64,000 nt of DNA from Deinococcus sp. LM3 (GTDB taxonomy: Bacteria; Deinococcota; Deinococci; Deinococcales; Deinococcaceae), in assembly GCF_002017875.1 (NCBI RefSeq), contig NZ_MUFV01000001.1:2072501-2136500 (forward strand). Reading direction: 5' to 3'. Positions 21,055-33,437 of this stretch are shown here, piece after piece. The position numbers were made by a program, and so were the translations under genes. The notes under the pieces are model-generated. The model was not told the origin of the DNA. It worked only from the letters and a program-made list of their open reading frames with translations, and searched no databases. Position 1 is the first letter of the stretch; each line of letters begins with the position of its first letter.

Positions 21055-22398
21055 ATGCGTCTGCCTGTGCCCTTGCTGTTTGCCCTGAGCGCCTCGCTGC
21101 TGCTGTCGGCCTGCGGAGGGGGCGGTAGTTCCACCCCGAACCCCGCACCACCTGATGCTGGTCCCATCTGTACGCAGGCGGTAGCATCCTCGCCCGTGCA
21201 GCTACAGTCCGTTCCGGCGGCAGCGGTGGGCGCGCCGGACTGGAGTGCGCCGCGCGTGCCGGGGCGGGTGCTGCTGCTGGGCGCAGATTCCCTGGCGGTG
21301 CAGTCCGTGACGACCCTGTCGGGCGTGGTGACGCAGGCGGTCACGGACGGCGTGCGACTGGCCTTCACGCCCGCCGGTACGGATGACCGTGCGTTCGCCG
21401 TGACGTTGCAGCAGGCCGGACTGCGTGCCCAGCCGGACTTCCTGTACGCGCCACTGGCGAACCCGAACGATCCGGGTGTGCCGGGGAACGCGGGCGTCCC
21501 GATCAGCGGGGCCGGGACGTTCACGCAGTCGTACCTGACGCGCGTGCGTGCCCCGCAGGCGTGGACGTTCCTGCAGGGCTGCGGCAAGACGCCGGTTGCC
21601 GCGAAGACCGCCATCCTGGACTCGAAAGTCGAGGCGGGTCACCCGGACCTGACGGGCCGCGTGGCCGGCAGCGCGTCGTTCCTCAGCCCGGACTCGGGCG
21701 GGTCGGATACCAGCACCGGGCACGGAACGGCGTCGGCGGGACTGGTGGGTGCCGCCACGAACAACGGGCGCGGCGTGGCAGGTGTCACCTGGAGCGGCCC
21801 GCTGCTGGCCGTGGAAGTGCTGGGCGCGGCGGGCGGTAGCACCAGCGATCTGGCGCGCGGCCTGAACGAATCGGTGCGGCAGGGCGCGAAGGTCATCAAC
21901 ATGAGCCTCGGACTGGCTGGCGATCCTGGAGACGCCGTGCTGGCCCAGGCCCTCACGGACGCCGCGAGGAGCGCCGTGCTGGTCGCCGCTGCCGGGAATA
22001 CGGCCGGGGACGGCGTGTACTACCCGGCCAGCCACCCGGACGTGATCGCTGTGGGTGCCGTCGCGCAGAACGACGGTCAACTCGCCTGTTACAGCGCCCG
22101 CCCCAGCGCCGCCCGGCCCCGCCCCCTGAACATCGTCGCGCCGGGCGGCGCCGGCAACTGCCCCGGAGCCACGAACGCCGCGCAGATGCTGATCCTCGCG
22201 CCTGGCGGCGGGTACACCCTGGGCGCAGGAACCAGTTTCGCCGCGCCCCTCGTCAGTGGCGTGGCCGCCCTGATGCGCGCCGCGAACCCCGCCCTGAGTG
22301 CCGCCGACACGAAGGCCCGGCTGCTGGCCAGCGTGAACGGCGCGGCCGGGCAACCCCTGCTGGACGCGAACGCCGCCGTGCGAGCCGCCACCCGCTGA
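21055..22398 (+). CDS. Subtilisin-family (S8) serine protease, lipoprotein
   Basis: A 447-residue secreted protease. The signal peptide ends in lipobox LSAC (Cys20) followed by a Gly/Ser linker. A prodomain-like region spans about 60-160. The catalytic triad is Asp189 (AILDSKVEAGHPD), His223 (STGHGTASAG) and Ser394 (GTSFAAPLVSG), with oxyanion Asn315 (AAAGN). It should be anchored outside the cytoplasmic membrane, where it degrades proteins. A TATACG/TACGCT hexamer 5-7 nt before the ATG suggests a leaderless mRNA. It ends in a hairpin shared with convergent pilC. Confidence 0.93.
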   Translation: MRLPVPLLFALSASLLLSACGGGGSSTPNPAPPDAGPICTQAVASSPVQLQSVPAAAVGAPDWSAPRVPGRVLLLGADSLAVQSVTTLSGVVTQAVTDGVRLAFTPAGTDDRAFAVTLQQAGLRAQPDFLYAPLANPNDPGVPGNAGVPISGAGTFTQSYLTRVRAPQAWTFLQGCGKTPVAAKTAILDSKVEAGHPDLTGRVAGSASFLSPDSGGSDTSTGHGTASAGLVGAATNNGRGVAGVTWSGPLLAVEVLGAAGGSTSDLARGLNESVRQGAKVINMSLGLAGDPGDAVLAQALTDAARSAVLVAAAGNTAGDGVYYPASHPDVIAVGAVAQNDGQLACYSARPSAARPRPLNIVAPGGAGNCPGATNAAQMLILAPGGGYTLGAGTSFAAPLVSGVAALMRAANPALSAADTKARLLASVNGAAGQPLLDANAAVRAATR

Positions 22399-22418
22399 AC
22401 TACACAGAGCCAACGTGA

Positions 22419-22451
22419 AGGGGGCCGGTGCATTATGCTCACCGGCCCCTT
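22419..22451. terminator. Bidirectional hairpin terminator between protease gene and pilC
   Basis: An approximately 12-bp stem (AGGGGGCCGGTG pairing with CACCGGCCCCTT, one G-T pair) with a 9-nt AT-rich loop lies between two convergent stop codons. Confidence 0.7.
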
Positions 22452-22465
22452 GACACCGAAGGTCG

Positions 22466-23686
22466 TTACTGGCTGAGCTGCCCGATGATGGCGAACATCG
22501 GGAGGAACATCCCGGCCACGATCACCCCGACGATCCCACCCAGGAACACGATCATCAGCGGTTCGATAGCGGCCGTCATGCTGTCCACGGCCTCGTCCAC
22601 CTCGCGGTCGTAGAAGTCCCCGACCTTCCCGAGCATGTTGTCTAGCGAACCGGTTTCCTCACCGATGGAGATCATGCTGACCACCATGGGCGGGAAGACC
22701 TTGCTGGTCGCGAGGCTGGAACTCATCTGCTCGCCGACCATGACGACGTTCTTGGCGTTCTCGATGCTTTCCTCGACGATGGCATTGTTCGCGGTGCCCT
22801 TGGTGATCTCCAGGCTCTCGATAATGTTCACGCCGCTGCTGATCAGCAGCCCAAACGTGCGCGCGAATGACGCGATCGCGCTCTTCTGTACGAGATTCCC
22901 GAAGACTGGAATCCTGAGTTTGATGTCATCGATGATCATCCGGCCCTTGGGGGTCTTGTAGTACCAGCGGTAGATGTACGTGATGGCCGCAACGATCGCG
23001 ACGATAATCAGAGTCGAATTCTGTAGGAAGTCGGACACGGCCATCAGTACCCGGGTGATCAGCGGCAGGGGGGCGTTGAGTTGCGAGAGGATGTTCGCGA
23101 ACTGCGGCACGATGGTGGTGAGCAGGAAGTACGTGATCAGGATCGCGAAGACCAGCACCACGACCGGGTAGGTCAGGGCGCTTTTCAGCTTTCCGCGCAG
23201 CGCGAGGTCCTTTTCCTGAAAGGCAGCGATGCGCTCCAGGACCGAATCCAGAGTGCCGCTGGTCTCGCCGGCGCGCACGAGGTTCACGTACAGGCGGTTG
23301 AAGATCTTCGGGTACTTGACGATGGTGTCGCTCAGGGGCGTGCCGGACTCGACGTCGGTACGCATGTTCTTCACGACGTTCTGGAAGCCCTTGTGGTCAA
23401 TCTGCTTCTGCAGGATCGCCAGCGACTGCACCAGTGGCACCCCGGCGTTGATCAGCGTGGCCAGCTGTTTACTGAAGATGGCCACCTGTTTGAGGTTCGG
23501 GGGGCGGTTATCCAGGAAGGGGATCTTGATGTCGGCGTTCAGGCCCGATTTGGGGGCCTTGATCTCGACGATCATCAGGTTCTTGGCGCGCAGGGCGTCC
23601 CGGACCTGGTTGGCCGTCTCGGCTTCCATCTGGGATTTCAGCACCTTGCCGGAGCGGTCACGCACTCGGTATTCGAAGACGGGCAT
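22466..23686 (-). CDS. pilC: Type IV pilus / type II secretion inner-membrane protein PilC
   Basis: A 406-residue GspF-family protein. It has a soluble N-terminal domain starting MPVFEYRVRDRSGKVLKSQ and two GspF repeats with ALAILQKQIDHKGFQ-type helices. Three membrane segments are seen (about 170-195, 220-240 and 375-400, ending VIVAGMFLPMFAIIGQLSQ). PilC is the platform protein on which the PilB and PilT ATPases act; in Deinococcus type IV pili serve motility and DNA uptake. No other pilus gene is adjacent. TATACT lies 8 nt before the ATG. Confidence 0.94.
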   Translation of the reverse strand: MPVFEYRVRDRSGKVLKSQMEAETANQVRDALRAKNLMIVEIKAPKSGLNADIKIPFLDNRPPNLKQVAIFSKQLATLINAGVPLVQSLAILQKQIDHKGFQNVVKNMRTDVESGTPLSDTIVKYPKIFNRLYVNLVRAGETSGTLDSVLERIAAFQEKDLALRGKLKSALTYPVVVLVFAILITYFLLTTIVPQFANILSQLNAPLPLITRVLMAVSDFLQNSTLIIVAIVAAITYIYRWYYKTPKGRMIIDDIKLRIPVFGNLVQKSAIASFARTFGLLISSGVNIIESLEITKGTANNAIVEESIENAKNVVMVGEQMSSSLATSKVFPPMVVSMISIGEETGSLDNMLGKVGDFYDREVDEAVDSMTAAIEPLMIVFLGGIVGVIVAGMFLPMFAIIGQLSQ

Positions 23687-23694
23687 ACCGGATC

Positions 23695-23700
23695 AGTATA
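23695..23700 (-). promoter_or_regulatory. -10 hexamer TATACT of pilC (leaderless type)
   Basis: TATACT on the minus strand lies 8 nt before the pilC ATG, which would put the transcript start at or next to the start codon. The -35 region is weak. Confidence 0.55.
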
Positions 23701-23775
23701 GTCTGATGGTCTTGCGCTGACCTTACAGCTTCGGGTGTGTTCCGGGCAGGCGGGCAGTGGCAGGGAGAACCGATC

Positions 23776-24405
23776 ATGAACGACGAGAAGAACGCACACG
23801 GGCACGCCGGGCCGGACTGGCACGAGCAGGTGGAACGGGCGGCCGCGCGACTCCTGGCGGGCGGCGTGGTCGCGTACCCCAGCGAGACGGTCTGGGGACT
23901 GGCGGCGCACCCGGATCACCCGGCCGCCATCCGCCGCCTGTACGACCTGAAAGGACGCGACGCGCAGAAGCCCGTGCAGGTGTCCTGCCTGGACCGCGCG
24001 GCGGCCCAGCGCCTGATCCTGCCGCAGCCGGCGCTGGCACGGCTGGAGCGGTTCTGGCCCGGTCCGCTGACGGTCGTCACGCCGGCCCGGCCCGACTGCC
24101 CGGAGGACCTCGCGCCGGGCGGCCGGGTCGGGATCCGCCTGCCGGACCACCCGGTGGCACTGGCACTGCTGGAGCGGGTGGGTGGCCTCCTGGCGACGAC
24201 CAGTTGCAACCGCAGCGGCCAGCCGGCCGCGCTGACCTTCGAGCAGGCGCGGGACCTGGGGTTGGGGGATCAGGTTCTGCCGGACGGTGGGTACCCGGCG
24301 CTGGGCGTGCCGAGCACCGTGCTGCTGCTGCCCGAAGGGCTGATCCTGCGGGCCGGGGCGGTCAGCGAGGCGCAGGTCCGGGCCGCCCTGACGGAATCCG
24401 CGTGA
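23776..24405 (+). CDS. tsaC: Threonylcarbamoyl-AMP synthase (Sua5/YrdC/TsaC)
   Basis: A 209-residue YrdC-domain protein with VVAYPSETVWGLAAHP, the conserved KGRDAQKPVQVSC segment and SCNRSGQPA near the C-terminal end. It makes threonylcarbamoyl-AMP from Thr, bicarbonate and ATP for the t6A37 modification of ANN-decoding tRNAs. It lacks the C-terminal Sua5 domain, so it is the short TsaC form. The start at 23776 follows an AGGGAGA Shine-Dalgarno. The stop codon overlaps the GTG start of scpB (GTGA). Confidence 0.93.
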   Translation: MNDEKNAHGHAGPDWHEQVERAAARLLAGGVVAYPSETVWGLAAHPDHPAAIRRLYDLKGRDAQKPVQVSCLDRAAAQRLILPQPALARLERFWPGPLTVVTPARPDCPEDLAPGGRVGIRLPDHPVALALLERVGGLLATTSCNRSGQPAALTFEQARDLGLGDQVLPDGGYPALGVPSTVLLLPEGLILRAGAVSEAQVRAALTESA

Positions 24406-24938
24406 CCGGCGCGCCGTCCCTGGGCGCCCTGATCGGCGCCTCACTGCTGGCGGCCGGGCGGCCGGTGCAGGTGCGGGAACTCGCGGCGGTGCTGGGCGTG
24501 CCGGAGGACGCGGCGCTGCGGGAGATGCAGGCGTTCACGGCGCGGCTGCAGGCGGCCGACCTGGGGTTCGCGGTCGAGGCGGTCGCGGGCGGGTACCGGC
24601 TGGTGGTGCCGTCCACGCTGTCCGGGCACCTGGCCCCGCTACTGGCCCCGCCGCCCCTGCCGCCCCTGAGCAGCGCGGCGCTGGAGGTCCTGGCGGTCAT
24701 CGCCTACCGGCAACCCGTCACGCGCGCGGAAATCGAGGCGATGCGTGGCGGGAGCGCCGGGACGGTCGTGACCCTGCAGGAGCGTGAACTCGTGAAGGTC
24801 GTGGGCCGTTCGGACGCCGTGGGCGGGCCGCTGCTGTACGGCACCACGGAACGGTTCCTGCTGGACTTCGGCCTGACCAGCCTGGAGGACCTGCCGCCGC
24901 TGGAGAACGCGAACTTCTCGCACCTGCTTCGCAGCTGA
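24402..24938 (+). CDS. scpB: Segregation and condensation protein B
   Basis: A 178-residue ScpB made of two winged-helix domains. The family segment is LSSAALEVLAVIAYRQPVTRAEIEAMRG, followed by LYGTTERFLLDFGLTSLEDLP. ScpB forms the condensin complex with SMC and the kleisin ScpA. It starts with GTG in a 4-bp overlap with tsaC, so translation is probably coupled. ScpA is encoded separately at 37002-37808 next to trpS. Confidence 0.94.
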   Translation: MTGAPSLGALIGASLLAAGRPVQVRELAAVLGVPEDAALREMQAFTARLQAADLGFAVEAVAGGYRLVVPSTLSGHLAPLLAPPPLPPLSSAALEVLAVIAYRQPVTRAEIEAMRGGSAGTVVTLQERELVKVVGRSDAVGGPLLYGTTERFLLDFGLTSLEDLPPLENANFSHLLRS

Positions 24939-25088
24939 CCGTGCAGCTGACTGTGCAGCTGAACATGGTGGGTGAGTGGGACGCCACCGGAAAGCCACTT
25001 GTCCGGGCGGGACAGATGAGCGAACATGAGTGCAGGGGCGCGCGGCGCCGCGACGGGAGGACGTGATCACTCTGAACGCCACGCACGC

Positions 25089-25850
25089 ATGACCAGATCC
25101 ACCTCCAGCCTCGACACCTTCGACTTTCTGGAACTGCTGTACCTGCTGACCGAGCAGGGCCGGACCGGCGTGCTGTACGTCTTCCGGCCAGACGGGCAGT
25201 TTCAGGCGTGGCTGGAAGCCGGGCGGGTCCGGCACCTGCAGTTCGGCCAGGACGACGGCGTGCAGGCACTCGTCCGGCTGATGCTGGACCCCAAGGGCCG
25301 CTTCCACTTCGATGAGGGCGTCACGCACGGCAACCCCCGCCTGGACAGCACCCTCGACGAGGTGACCCTGGAAGCGCTGGAAGCCATGCCCTTCCAGGAG
25401 CTGCCGTTCGACGGTCCGGCGCGCGTCACGTCGCCGCAGCGGGTGGGCCGCATGCGCTGGAGCCTCAAGGAACTCGATGTCCTCAAGCAGATCGACGCGC
25501 AGAAACCCGTCTCGGAACTCGCGCAGGACCCCGAAGCGAAACGCATGCTGCTCAAACTGTTCCGCATCGGCCTGATCGTGCCGCGCAAGACCCGCGTGGC
25601 CCGCCTGACCGTCACCATCACCCGGCAGGTGCAGGGCGTGGCGCTGGTCGACGAACTGATCTTCAGACGCTGGAAGGAAGACATCGTGCGCCACCCGCAA
25701 CTCGTGGCCCTGAAAGCCGACGACGGACAGGTGTACACCCTGCCCGTCCGCATGTCCGCCAACCTGACCAACCAGATCATGATTCCCGCCGACCTGCTGG
25801 TGCGCACCACCCTGCGTGCCGGCGACAGCGTCCTGGCCAAACCCGTCTGA
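25089..25850 (+). CDS. DUF4388 (PATAN-type) protein
   Basis: A 253-residue protein whose N-terminal part (FDFLELLYLLTEQGRTGVLYVFRPDGQFQAWLEAGRVRHLQFG) is a DUF4388/PATAN domain. Such domains occur in gliding and pilus-regulating proteins of Deinococcus, cyanobacteria and myxobacteria. The middle part has winged-helix-like character (LKELDVLKQIDAQKPVSELAQ). The C-terminal part ends in a beta-rich region. The start is uncertain: ATG at 25089 gives the domain directly, while ATG at 25026 adds 21 poorly conserved residues. No signal peptide is seen. Confidence 0.72.
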   Translation: MTRSTSSLDTFDFLELLYLLTEQGRTGVLYVFRPDGQFQAWLEAGRVRHLQFGQDDGVQALVRLMLDPKGRFHFDEGVTHGNPRLDSTLDEVTLEALEAMPFQELPFDGPARVTSPQRVGRMRWSLKELDVLKQIDAQKPVSELAQDPEAKRMLLKLFRIGLIVPRKTRVARLTVTITRQVQGVALVDELIFRRWKEDIVRHPQLVALKADDGQVYTLPVRMSANLTNQIMIPADLLVRTTLRAGDSVLAKPV

Positions 25851-25871
25851 CGGACGGCGCCCGACCCGGCG

Positions 25872-27578
<1,707 letters not shown>

Positions 27579-27738
27579 GCCCCCAGAGTAAGGGGGATGC
27601 GGGCTGAGGAAGCGGGAGTCGGCGGGTGCGCCAAACGCCTGACCAGCCGGGCCGGTGGGCGACCCCTCAGTCCGCTGCGCGGCCAGCTCCCCTCTCCTGC
27701 GGAGCTTTGCAAGTCAAGGGGAGCCAGGAGCTTCTGCC

Positions 27739-28524
27739 TTACCCGTGCCGGACGCGTCCCTGGTACGTCACGATCCGCCCGCCGACGTCGTGAATCTGCT
27801 TGATGGCGTCGGTGAAGCGGTAGCCGACTTCCCCCGGCTTGTGGGCGTCGCTGCCCAGCACGAAGGGAATCCCGCGCTCGGCAGCCGCGCGGGTCAGGTC
27901 CGGGGCGGGGTACGCCTCGGCGACTGGTTTGCGCCACCCGGCCGTGTTGAAATCCAGAGCAACGCCGCGTTCGGCGATCACGTCCAGGGCGTGCAGCGCG
28001 GCGTACCCGTCCGGGTCGCGGTGCCCGAACTTCTTGGGCAAGTCCAGGTGCCCGATGGAGTCGAACAGCCCGGATTTCGCGGCGCCCTCGGCCAGTGCGT
28101 AGTAGTCGCGGTACAGGCCCGCCAGATCACGGCTGTCGTACTCCGCGATGAACTCCGGGTTGTCGAAGCCCCACGCGCCGATGTAGTGAATGCTGCCGAT
28201 CACGTAATCCCACGGGTGCGCGCCCAGCACCTCCTCCACGAAGCGTTCCGTGCCGGGGTGAAAGTCCGCCTCCAGGCCCAGGCGCACGTCCAGCCGCCCG
28301 GCGAACTCGGTCTGCACGGCCCGCACGTCCTCCACGTACTGCGCCAGCTGATCCAGGCGCATGCGCCACGGCGCGTCGTACCACGCGGGCATCGGCATGT
28401 GATCCGTGAAGCAGATCCCCGCCAGTCCGGCGTCCAGCGCCGCCTGGGCATACTCGCGCGGCGACCCCGTGGCGTGCCCGCACAGGGGCGTGTGCATATG
28501 AGAATCGAACAGCGGTCCAGTCAT
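27739..28524 (-). CDS. hisJ: Histidinol-phosphatase, PHP family
   Basis: A 261-residue PHP phosphoesterase of the HisJ/HisK type. Metal ligands are seen in DSHMHTPLCGH, FTDHMPMP, GLEADFHPG, IGSIHYIG, GHLDLPKKFG and VLGSDAHKPGEVG. It removes phosphate from L-histidinol phosphate in histidine biosynthesis. The ATG at 28524 is preferred to the in-frame GTG at 28530 because TACCCT (28531-28536) lies 6 nt before it. It lies downstream of polX's own start on the same strand but is read separately. Other his genes are not in the window. Confidence 0.88.
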   Translation of the reverse strand: MTGPLFDSHMHTPLCGHATGSPREYAQAALDAGLAGICFTDHMPMPAWYDAPWRMRLDQLAQYVEDVRAVQTEFAGRLDVRLGLEADFHPGTERFVEEVLGAHPWDYVIGSIHYIGAWGFDNPEFIAEYDSRDLAGLYRDYYALAEGAAKSGLFDSIGHLDLPKKFGHRDPDGYAALHALDVIAERGVALDFNTAGWRKPVAEAYPAPDLTRAAAERGIPFVLGSDAHKPGEVGYRFTDAIKQIHDVGGRIVTYQGRVRHG

Positions 28525-28575
28525 GCCCACAGGGTACGGCAGGGTGCGTGCGTTCTTCAGTACAGCCAGCCGTGG

Positions 28576-29502
28576 TCAGGCCGGGCTGCGTTGCCCCGCC
28601 CGGTGCCACCAGCGGCCGCCGAACACGTGCAGGATCAGGCCAGCGAACACCAGGGCCGCGCCGATGGCCTTGCCGGGCGGGAACGCCTCCTGGTACACCA
28701 GGGCGCTGGCGATCAGGCCGAACACCGGGACCAGCAGGGACAGCGGGGCGACGCGGGCCGCGCCGTGCCGCTGGATCAGCGCGGCCCACACGCCAAAACC
28801 CAGCACCGTGTTGCCCAGGCCCATGAACAGGACGGCCGCCCAGAAGCCCGCACCGGACTGCGTGAGGGTACGGGTCACGGCGTCCCAGCCGTCCACGACG
28901 CCCGCCAGGATCGTCAGGGGAATGGGCGGAATCAGGGCGCTCCAGACGACCAGACTGAACATGTTCGCCCCGCCGGACGCCCGCACGATCAGGTTACTGA
29001 CGGCCCAGCCGAGCGCGGCGGCCAGCGTGAGGCCCAGGCTCAGCAGCGTCAGGTCCCCGCCGGACAGCGCGCCGATCACGCCCATGCCCGCGAAGGCCAG
29101 CGTGATGCCCGCCACCTGCCACGGCTGCACGCGTTCGCCCAGGAAGCGCGCGGCCAGCAGCGCCGTGAAGAACGCCTGCATCTGCATGAGCAGCGAGCCC
29201 AGGCCGGCGCTCATGCCCAGCCCGATGGCGAGGTACAGCAGCCCGAACTGCACCACGCCCACCGCCAGCCCGTACCCCCACAGCAGCCGGGCGGGCATCT
29301 GCGGGCGCGGCACGAACAGCACGGCAGGCAGCGCCGCCAGCGCGAATCGCAGCGCGGCCACCAGCAGCGGCGGGGCGTCCGCCACGCTCCACTTGATGAC
29401 CACGAAATTCACGCCCCAGATGCCCGTGATCAGCAGGGCCAGCAGCAGCGCGCGGGCGTTCAGGGGCGGCAGGGAGATGGGGGAGGGGCTGGAGGCACTC
29501 AC
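28576..29502 (-). CDS. EamA/DMT-family permease
   Basis: A 308-residue protein with ten hydrophobic helices in two EamA repeats. The first starts ALLLALLITGIWGVNFVVIK. The second includes GFWAAVLFMGLGNTVLGFGVWAAL and ends PPGKAIGAALVFAGLILHVFG. Family members export amino acids or other metabolites; the substrate is unknown. It starts with GTG, and TACACT (29511-29516) lies 8 nt before it. Confidence 0.9.
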   Translation of the reverse strand: MSASSPSPISLPPLNARALLLALLITGIWGVNFVVIKWSVADAPPLLVAALRFALAALPAVLFVPRPQMPARLLWGYGLAVGVVQFGLLYLAIGLGMSAGLGSLLMQMQAFFTALLAARFLGERVQPWQVAGITLAFAGMGVIGALSGGDLTLLSLGLTLAAALGWAVSNLIVRASGGANMFSLVVWSALIPPIPLTILAGVVDGWDAVTRTLTQSGAGFWAAVLFMGLGNTVLGFGVWAALIQRHGAARVAPLSLLVPVFGLIASALVYQEAFPPGKAIGAALVFAGLILHVFGGRWWHRAGQRSPA

Positions 29503-29691
29503 TGCGCGCGAGTGTACGCCCAGCGTGGGTCCGGGCCGGAGCGCGGGAGAGCCGGCATCCCGCAGGGCTGGACGGCCCGGCCCACGGCCGCCGGCGGGCG
29601 GGTGTTACAGTGGACCGGTACCGACCAATTCATCTGCACGCTGCCCGCCGCCCCACCGGGCTGTTTCTGGCGTGCCTTCACCGGAGGTTTC

Positions 29692-31706
29692 ATGCGTCGA
29701 TTCACGAACGGCCCGGCTCTGTCCCTGATCCTGAGTGCGTCCCTGCTGCTGGGCGCCTGTTCGCAGACGCCGCAGCCCGTGGCGGCCACGCCCCCCGGCG
29801 GGACCGGTTCGCTGGTCGCCAGCGCCGACGAGTGCCGCACCTTCGAGCAGAACCCGGTCGTGGTGTCCCGCATCGACTTCAGGACCCAGCGCGACTGGCT
29901 GGACATCGTGAAGACCTTCGAACCGGTCGGCGGCAGCCTGGAGGAAGGCTTCGTGCTGCTGGACGTCGGCAAGGCTGACTTTGAGCGGCTGCGCGTGACG
30001 GGCCTGACGCGCGGCTGGACCGTGCAGATCGACGCCAGGGAAACGCAGCGGCACAGCGCCTCGCTGAAAAACCCGCTGGGCGCCCTGAGCATCAACGGCT
30101 ACTCCTGCTACCGCACGGTCGAGGAGACGTACACCAGCGCGCAGAACCTCGCCGCGCAGTACCCGAACCTCGCCAGCTGGAGCAGTTTCGGGTCCTCGTG
30201 GCTGAAGACGAAGGGGCGCGGCGGGTACGACATGAACGTCCTGAAACTGACCAACAGGAGCGTCACGGGCACCAAACCCCGCCTGCTGATCACGGCGTCC
30301 ATCCACGCGCGCGAGTACACGCCCGCCGAACTCGCCACCCGCTTCGCGGAGTACCTGCTCGCCAACTACGGCCGGGACGCCGACGTCACCTGGATGCTCG
30401 ACACGCAGGAAGTCTGGCTGGTCCTCCAGAGCAACCCGGACGGCCGCAAGAAGGCCGAGGCGGGCGCGTCGTGGCGCAAGAACGCGAACGACACGCAGGC
30501 CTGCGGGAACGGCCTGTTCGGCGCGGACCTCAACCGCAATTTCAACTACGCCTGGGGCACCGGCGGGTCCAGCACCGACCCCTGCAACGAGACGTACCGG
30601 GGCGTGGGGGCGGCCTCCGAACCGGAAACGCAGAACCTCCAGACCCTCATCCGGGACGCCTTCCCCGACAGCCGTGGCCCCGCCCGCACCGACGCCGCGC
30701 CCGCCAGCACGCCCGGCGTGTACATCGACATTCACAGTTACTCCAAGCTGGTCCTGTGGCCCTGGGGGGACACCAGCACGGTCGCCCCGAACGGCGCGGC
30801 GCTGCAATCCCTGGGCCGCAAACTGGCCTACTTCAACGGCTACACCCCGAGCAGTCCATCGGCCTGTACCCCACCAGCGGCACCACGAACGACTTCGCGT
30901 ACGGGGAGCTGGGCGTCGCGTCGTACACCTTCGAGCTGGGCAACGCCTTCTTCGAGTCGTGCAGCGCCTTCACCGGCACGATCCTCCCGCAGAACCAGGC
31001 CGCCCTGCTGTACGCCCTGCGTGTGGCCCGCGCACCGTACCAGCTGGGCAGCGGCCCGGACAGCGTGAGCGTCAGCGCGCCCGCCAGCGTCGCCACGGGC
31101 GGCACATTCACCCTGAGCGCCAGCGCCACGAACACCCGCTTCAACACCAGCAACGGCGCCGAACCCACCCGCACGGTCACCGCCGCCGAGTACTTCATCG
31201 ACACGCCCCCCTGGGCCGGCGGGACGCCCACCGCCATGACCGCCACCGACGGATCCTTCGGTTCCGCGACCGAGGCCGTGCGCGCCACCGTGTCCACCGC
31301 TGGCCTCAGTGACGGGCGGCACACCGTGTACGTCCGCGCCCGCAACAACAACGGCACGTACGGCCCGGTGTCGGCGGTGTTCGTCACGGTGGGCGGCACC
31401 GTCACCCCGCCCGCCAGTACCACCTACACCGGCACGGTCGCCAGCCGCAGCAACTCCTACCAGCCGTCCACCACCGGCTTCAGCTACGCGGGCGGCACCC
31501 TGAAGGGCAACCTGAGCGGCCCGTCGGGCACCGACTTCGACCTGTACCTGCAGAAACTCTCGGGCAGCACCTGGACGCAGGTGGCCGCCAGCGAGGGCAG
31601 CACCAGCACAGAGGCAATTAACTACACGGCCACCAGTGGCACGTACCGCTGGCGCGTGTACGCCTACTCCGGCAGCGGCAGCTACACCCTGACGGAAACG
31701 CGGTAA
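29692..31706 (+). pseudogene. M14 zinc carboxypeptidase lipoprotein, interrupted by a -1 frameshift
   Basis: Reading from the ATG at 29692 (Shine-Dalgarno GGAGG): lipoprotein signal with lipobox LGAC (Cys23), then a carboxypeptidase domain with the zinc motif SIHAREYTPAE (His205, Glu208) and the third ligand region IDIHSYSK. At 30845-30848 the frame breaks in a run of four C. The downstream frame continues exactly where homology requires (EQSIGLYPTSGTTNDFAYGELG), with the catalytic Glu in YTFELG. It then adds an Ig-like region and a C-terminal pre-peptidase (PPC-type) domain ending at 31706. One missing C explains the break. It may be a real mutation, phase variation or a sequence error. With the frame restored the product is about 671 residues. 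Confidence 0.88.
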
Positions 31707-31846
31707 GGGAAGCGGTGCGCAGGAGGCGGTACGCGGTGATCTTCACTGCCTCCCGCGCACCACACCCCGTTTTGCATGTCCAGTCATCCGGAGTGCATAT
31801 TCATGCGCTGCGGACCGGGGGTGATTCCCTCCTGACCGTCAGCGGG

Positions 31847-31852
31847 TATACT
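31847..31852 (+). promoter_or_regulatory. -10 hexamer TATACT of argF (leaderless type)
   Basis: TATACT lies 8 nt before the argF ATG. No Shine-Dalgarno is present, so the mRNA probably begins at or near the start codon. This fixes the start that includes the N-terminal extension. Confidence 0.6.
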
Positions 31853-31860
31853 CCGCCTCT

Positions 31861-32918
<1,058 letters not shown>

Positions 32919-32919
<1 letters not shown>

Positions 32920-33437
32920 TGACCACCCTCACCACCCCCCGCCTGACCCTGCGGCCCCTGACGCCCGACGACCTGCCGCACGTTCTGGCATACCGGAACG
33001 ACCCGGAGGTCGCGCGCTACCAGGGCTGGCCGCTGCCCGCCACGCCGGACAGTGTGGCGGGGCTCGTGTCGGACGCGCCGCTGGGCTCGCCCGGTTGGGT
33101 GCAGCGGGCCGTCATGCTGAGCGGCGGTGAACTGCTGGGCGACGTGGGCCTGAATACGCAGGGACCACAGGCGGAAGTCGGCGTGACCCTCGCCCGCCAC
33201 GCCCAGGGGCACGGGTACGCCCGCGAGGCCCTGCACGCCCTGATCACGCACGCCTTCACCGACCTGGGCCTGCACCGCATTCACGCCAGCATCGACCCGC
33301 GCAACACCCCTGTTGCCGGACTGCTGACCCGCCTGGGCTTCCGGCACGAGGGCACCACCCTCCAGAGCTACCTGCACCGGGGCGAATGGACCGACGACGC
33401 CGCGTACGCCGTCCTGGCCTCAGAATGGACCGCATGA
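32919..33437 (+). CDS. GNAT family N-acetyltransferase (RimJ/RimL-like)
   Basis: A 172-residue acetyltransferase. It begins MTTLTTPRLTLRPLTPDD, the usual RimJ/RimL N-terminus, with the acetyl-CoA-binding segment ARHAQGHGYAREALHALI and the terminal LHRIHASIDPRNTPVAGLLTRLGFRHEG. It transfers acetyl from acetyl-CoA to an amine; the substrate is unknown. Its ATG overlaps the argF stop and its stop overlaps the next ATG (ATGA). Co-translation with argF and argC hints at, but does not prove, a role near arginine metabolism. Confidence 0.9.

Noticed and set aside
30845..30848. Programmed -1 frameshift in the carboxypeptidase gene
   Set aside because: The sequence CACCCCGA does not give a standard slippery heptamer and no downstream stem was evident; a simple one-base deletion is more likely.
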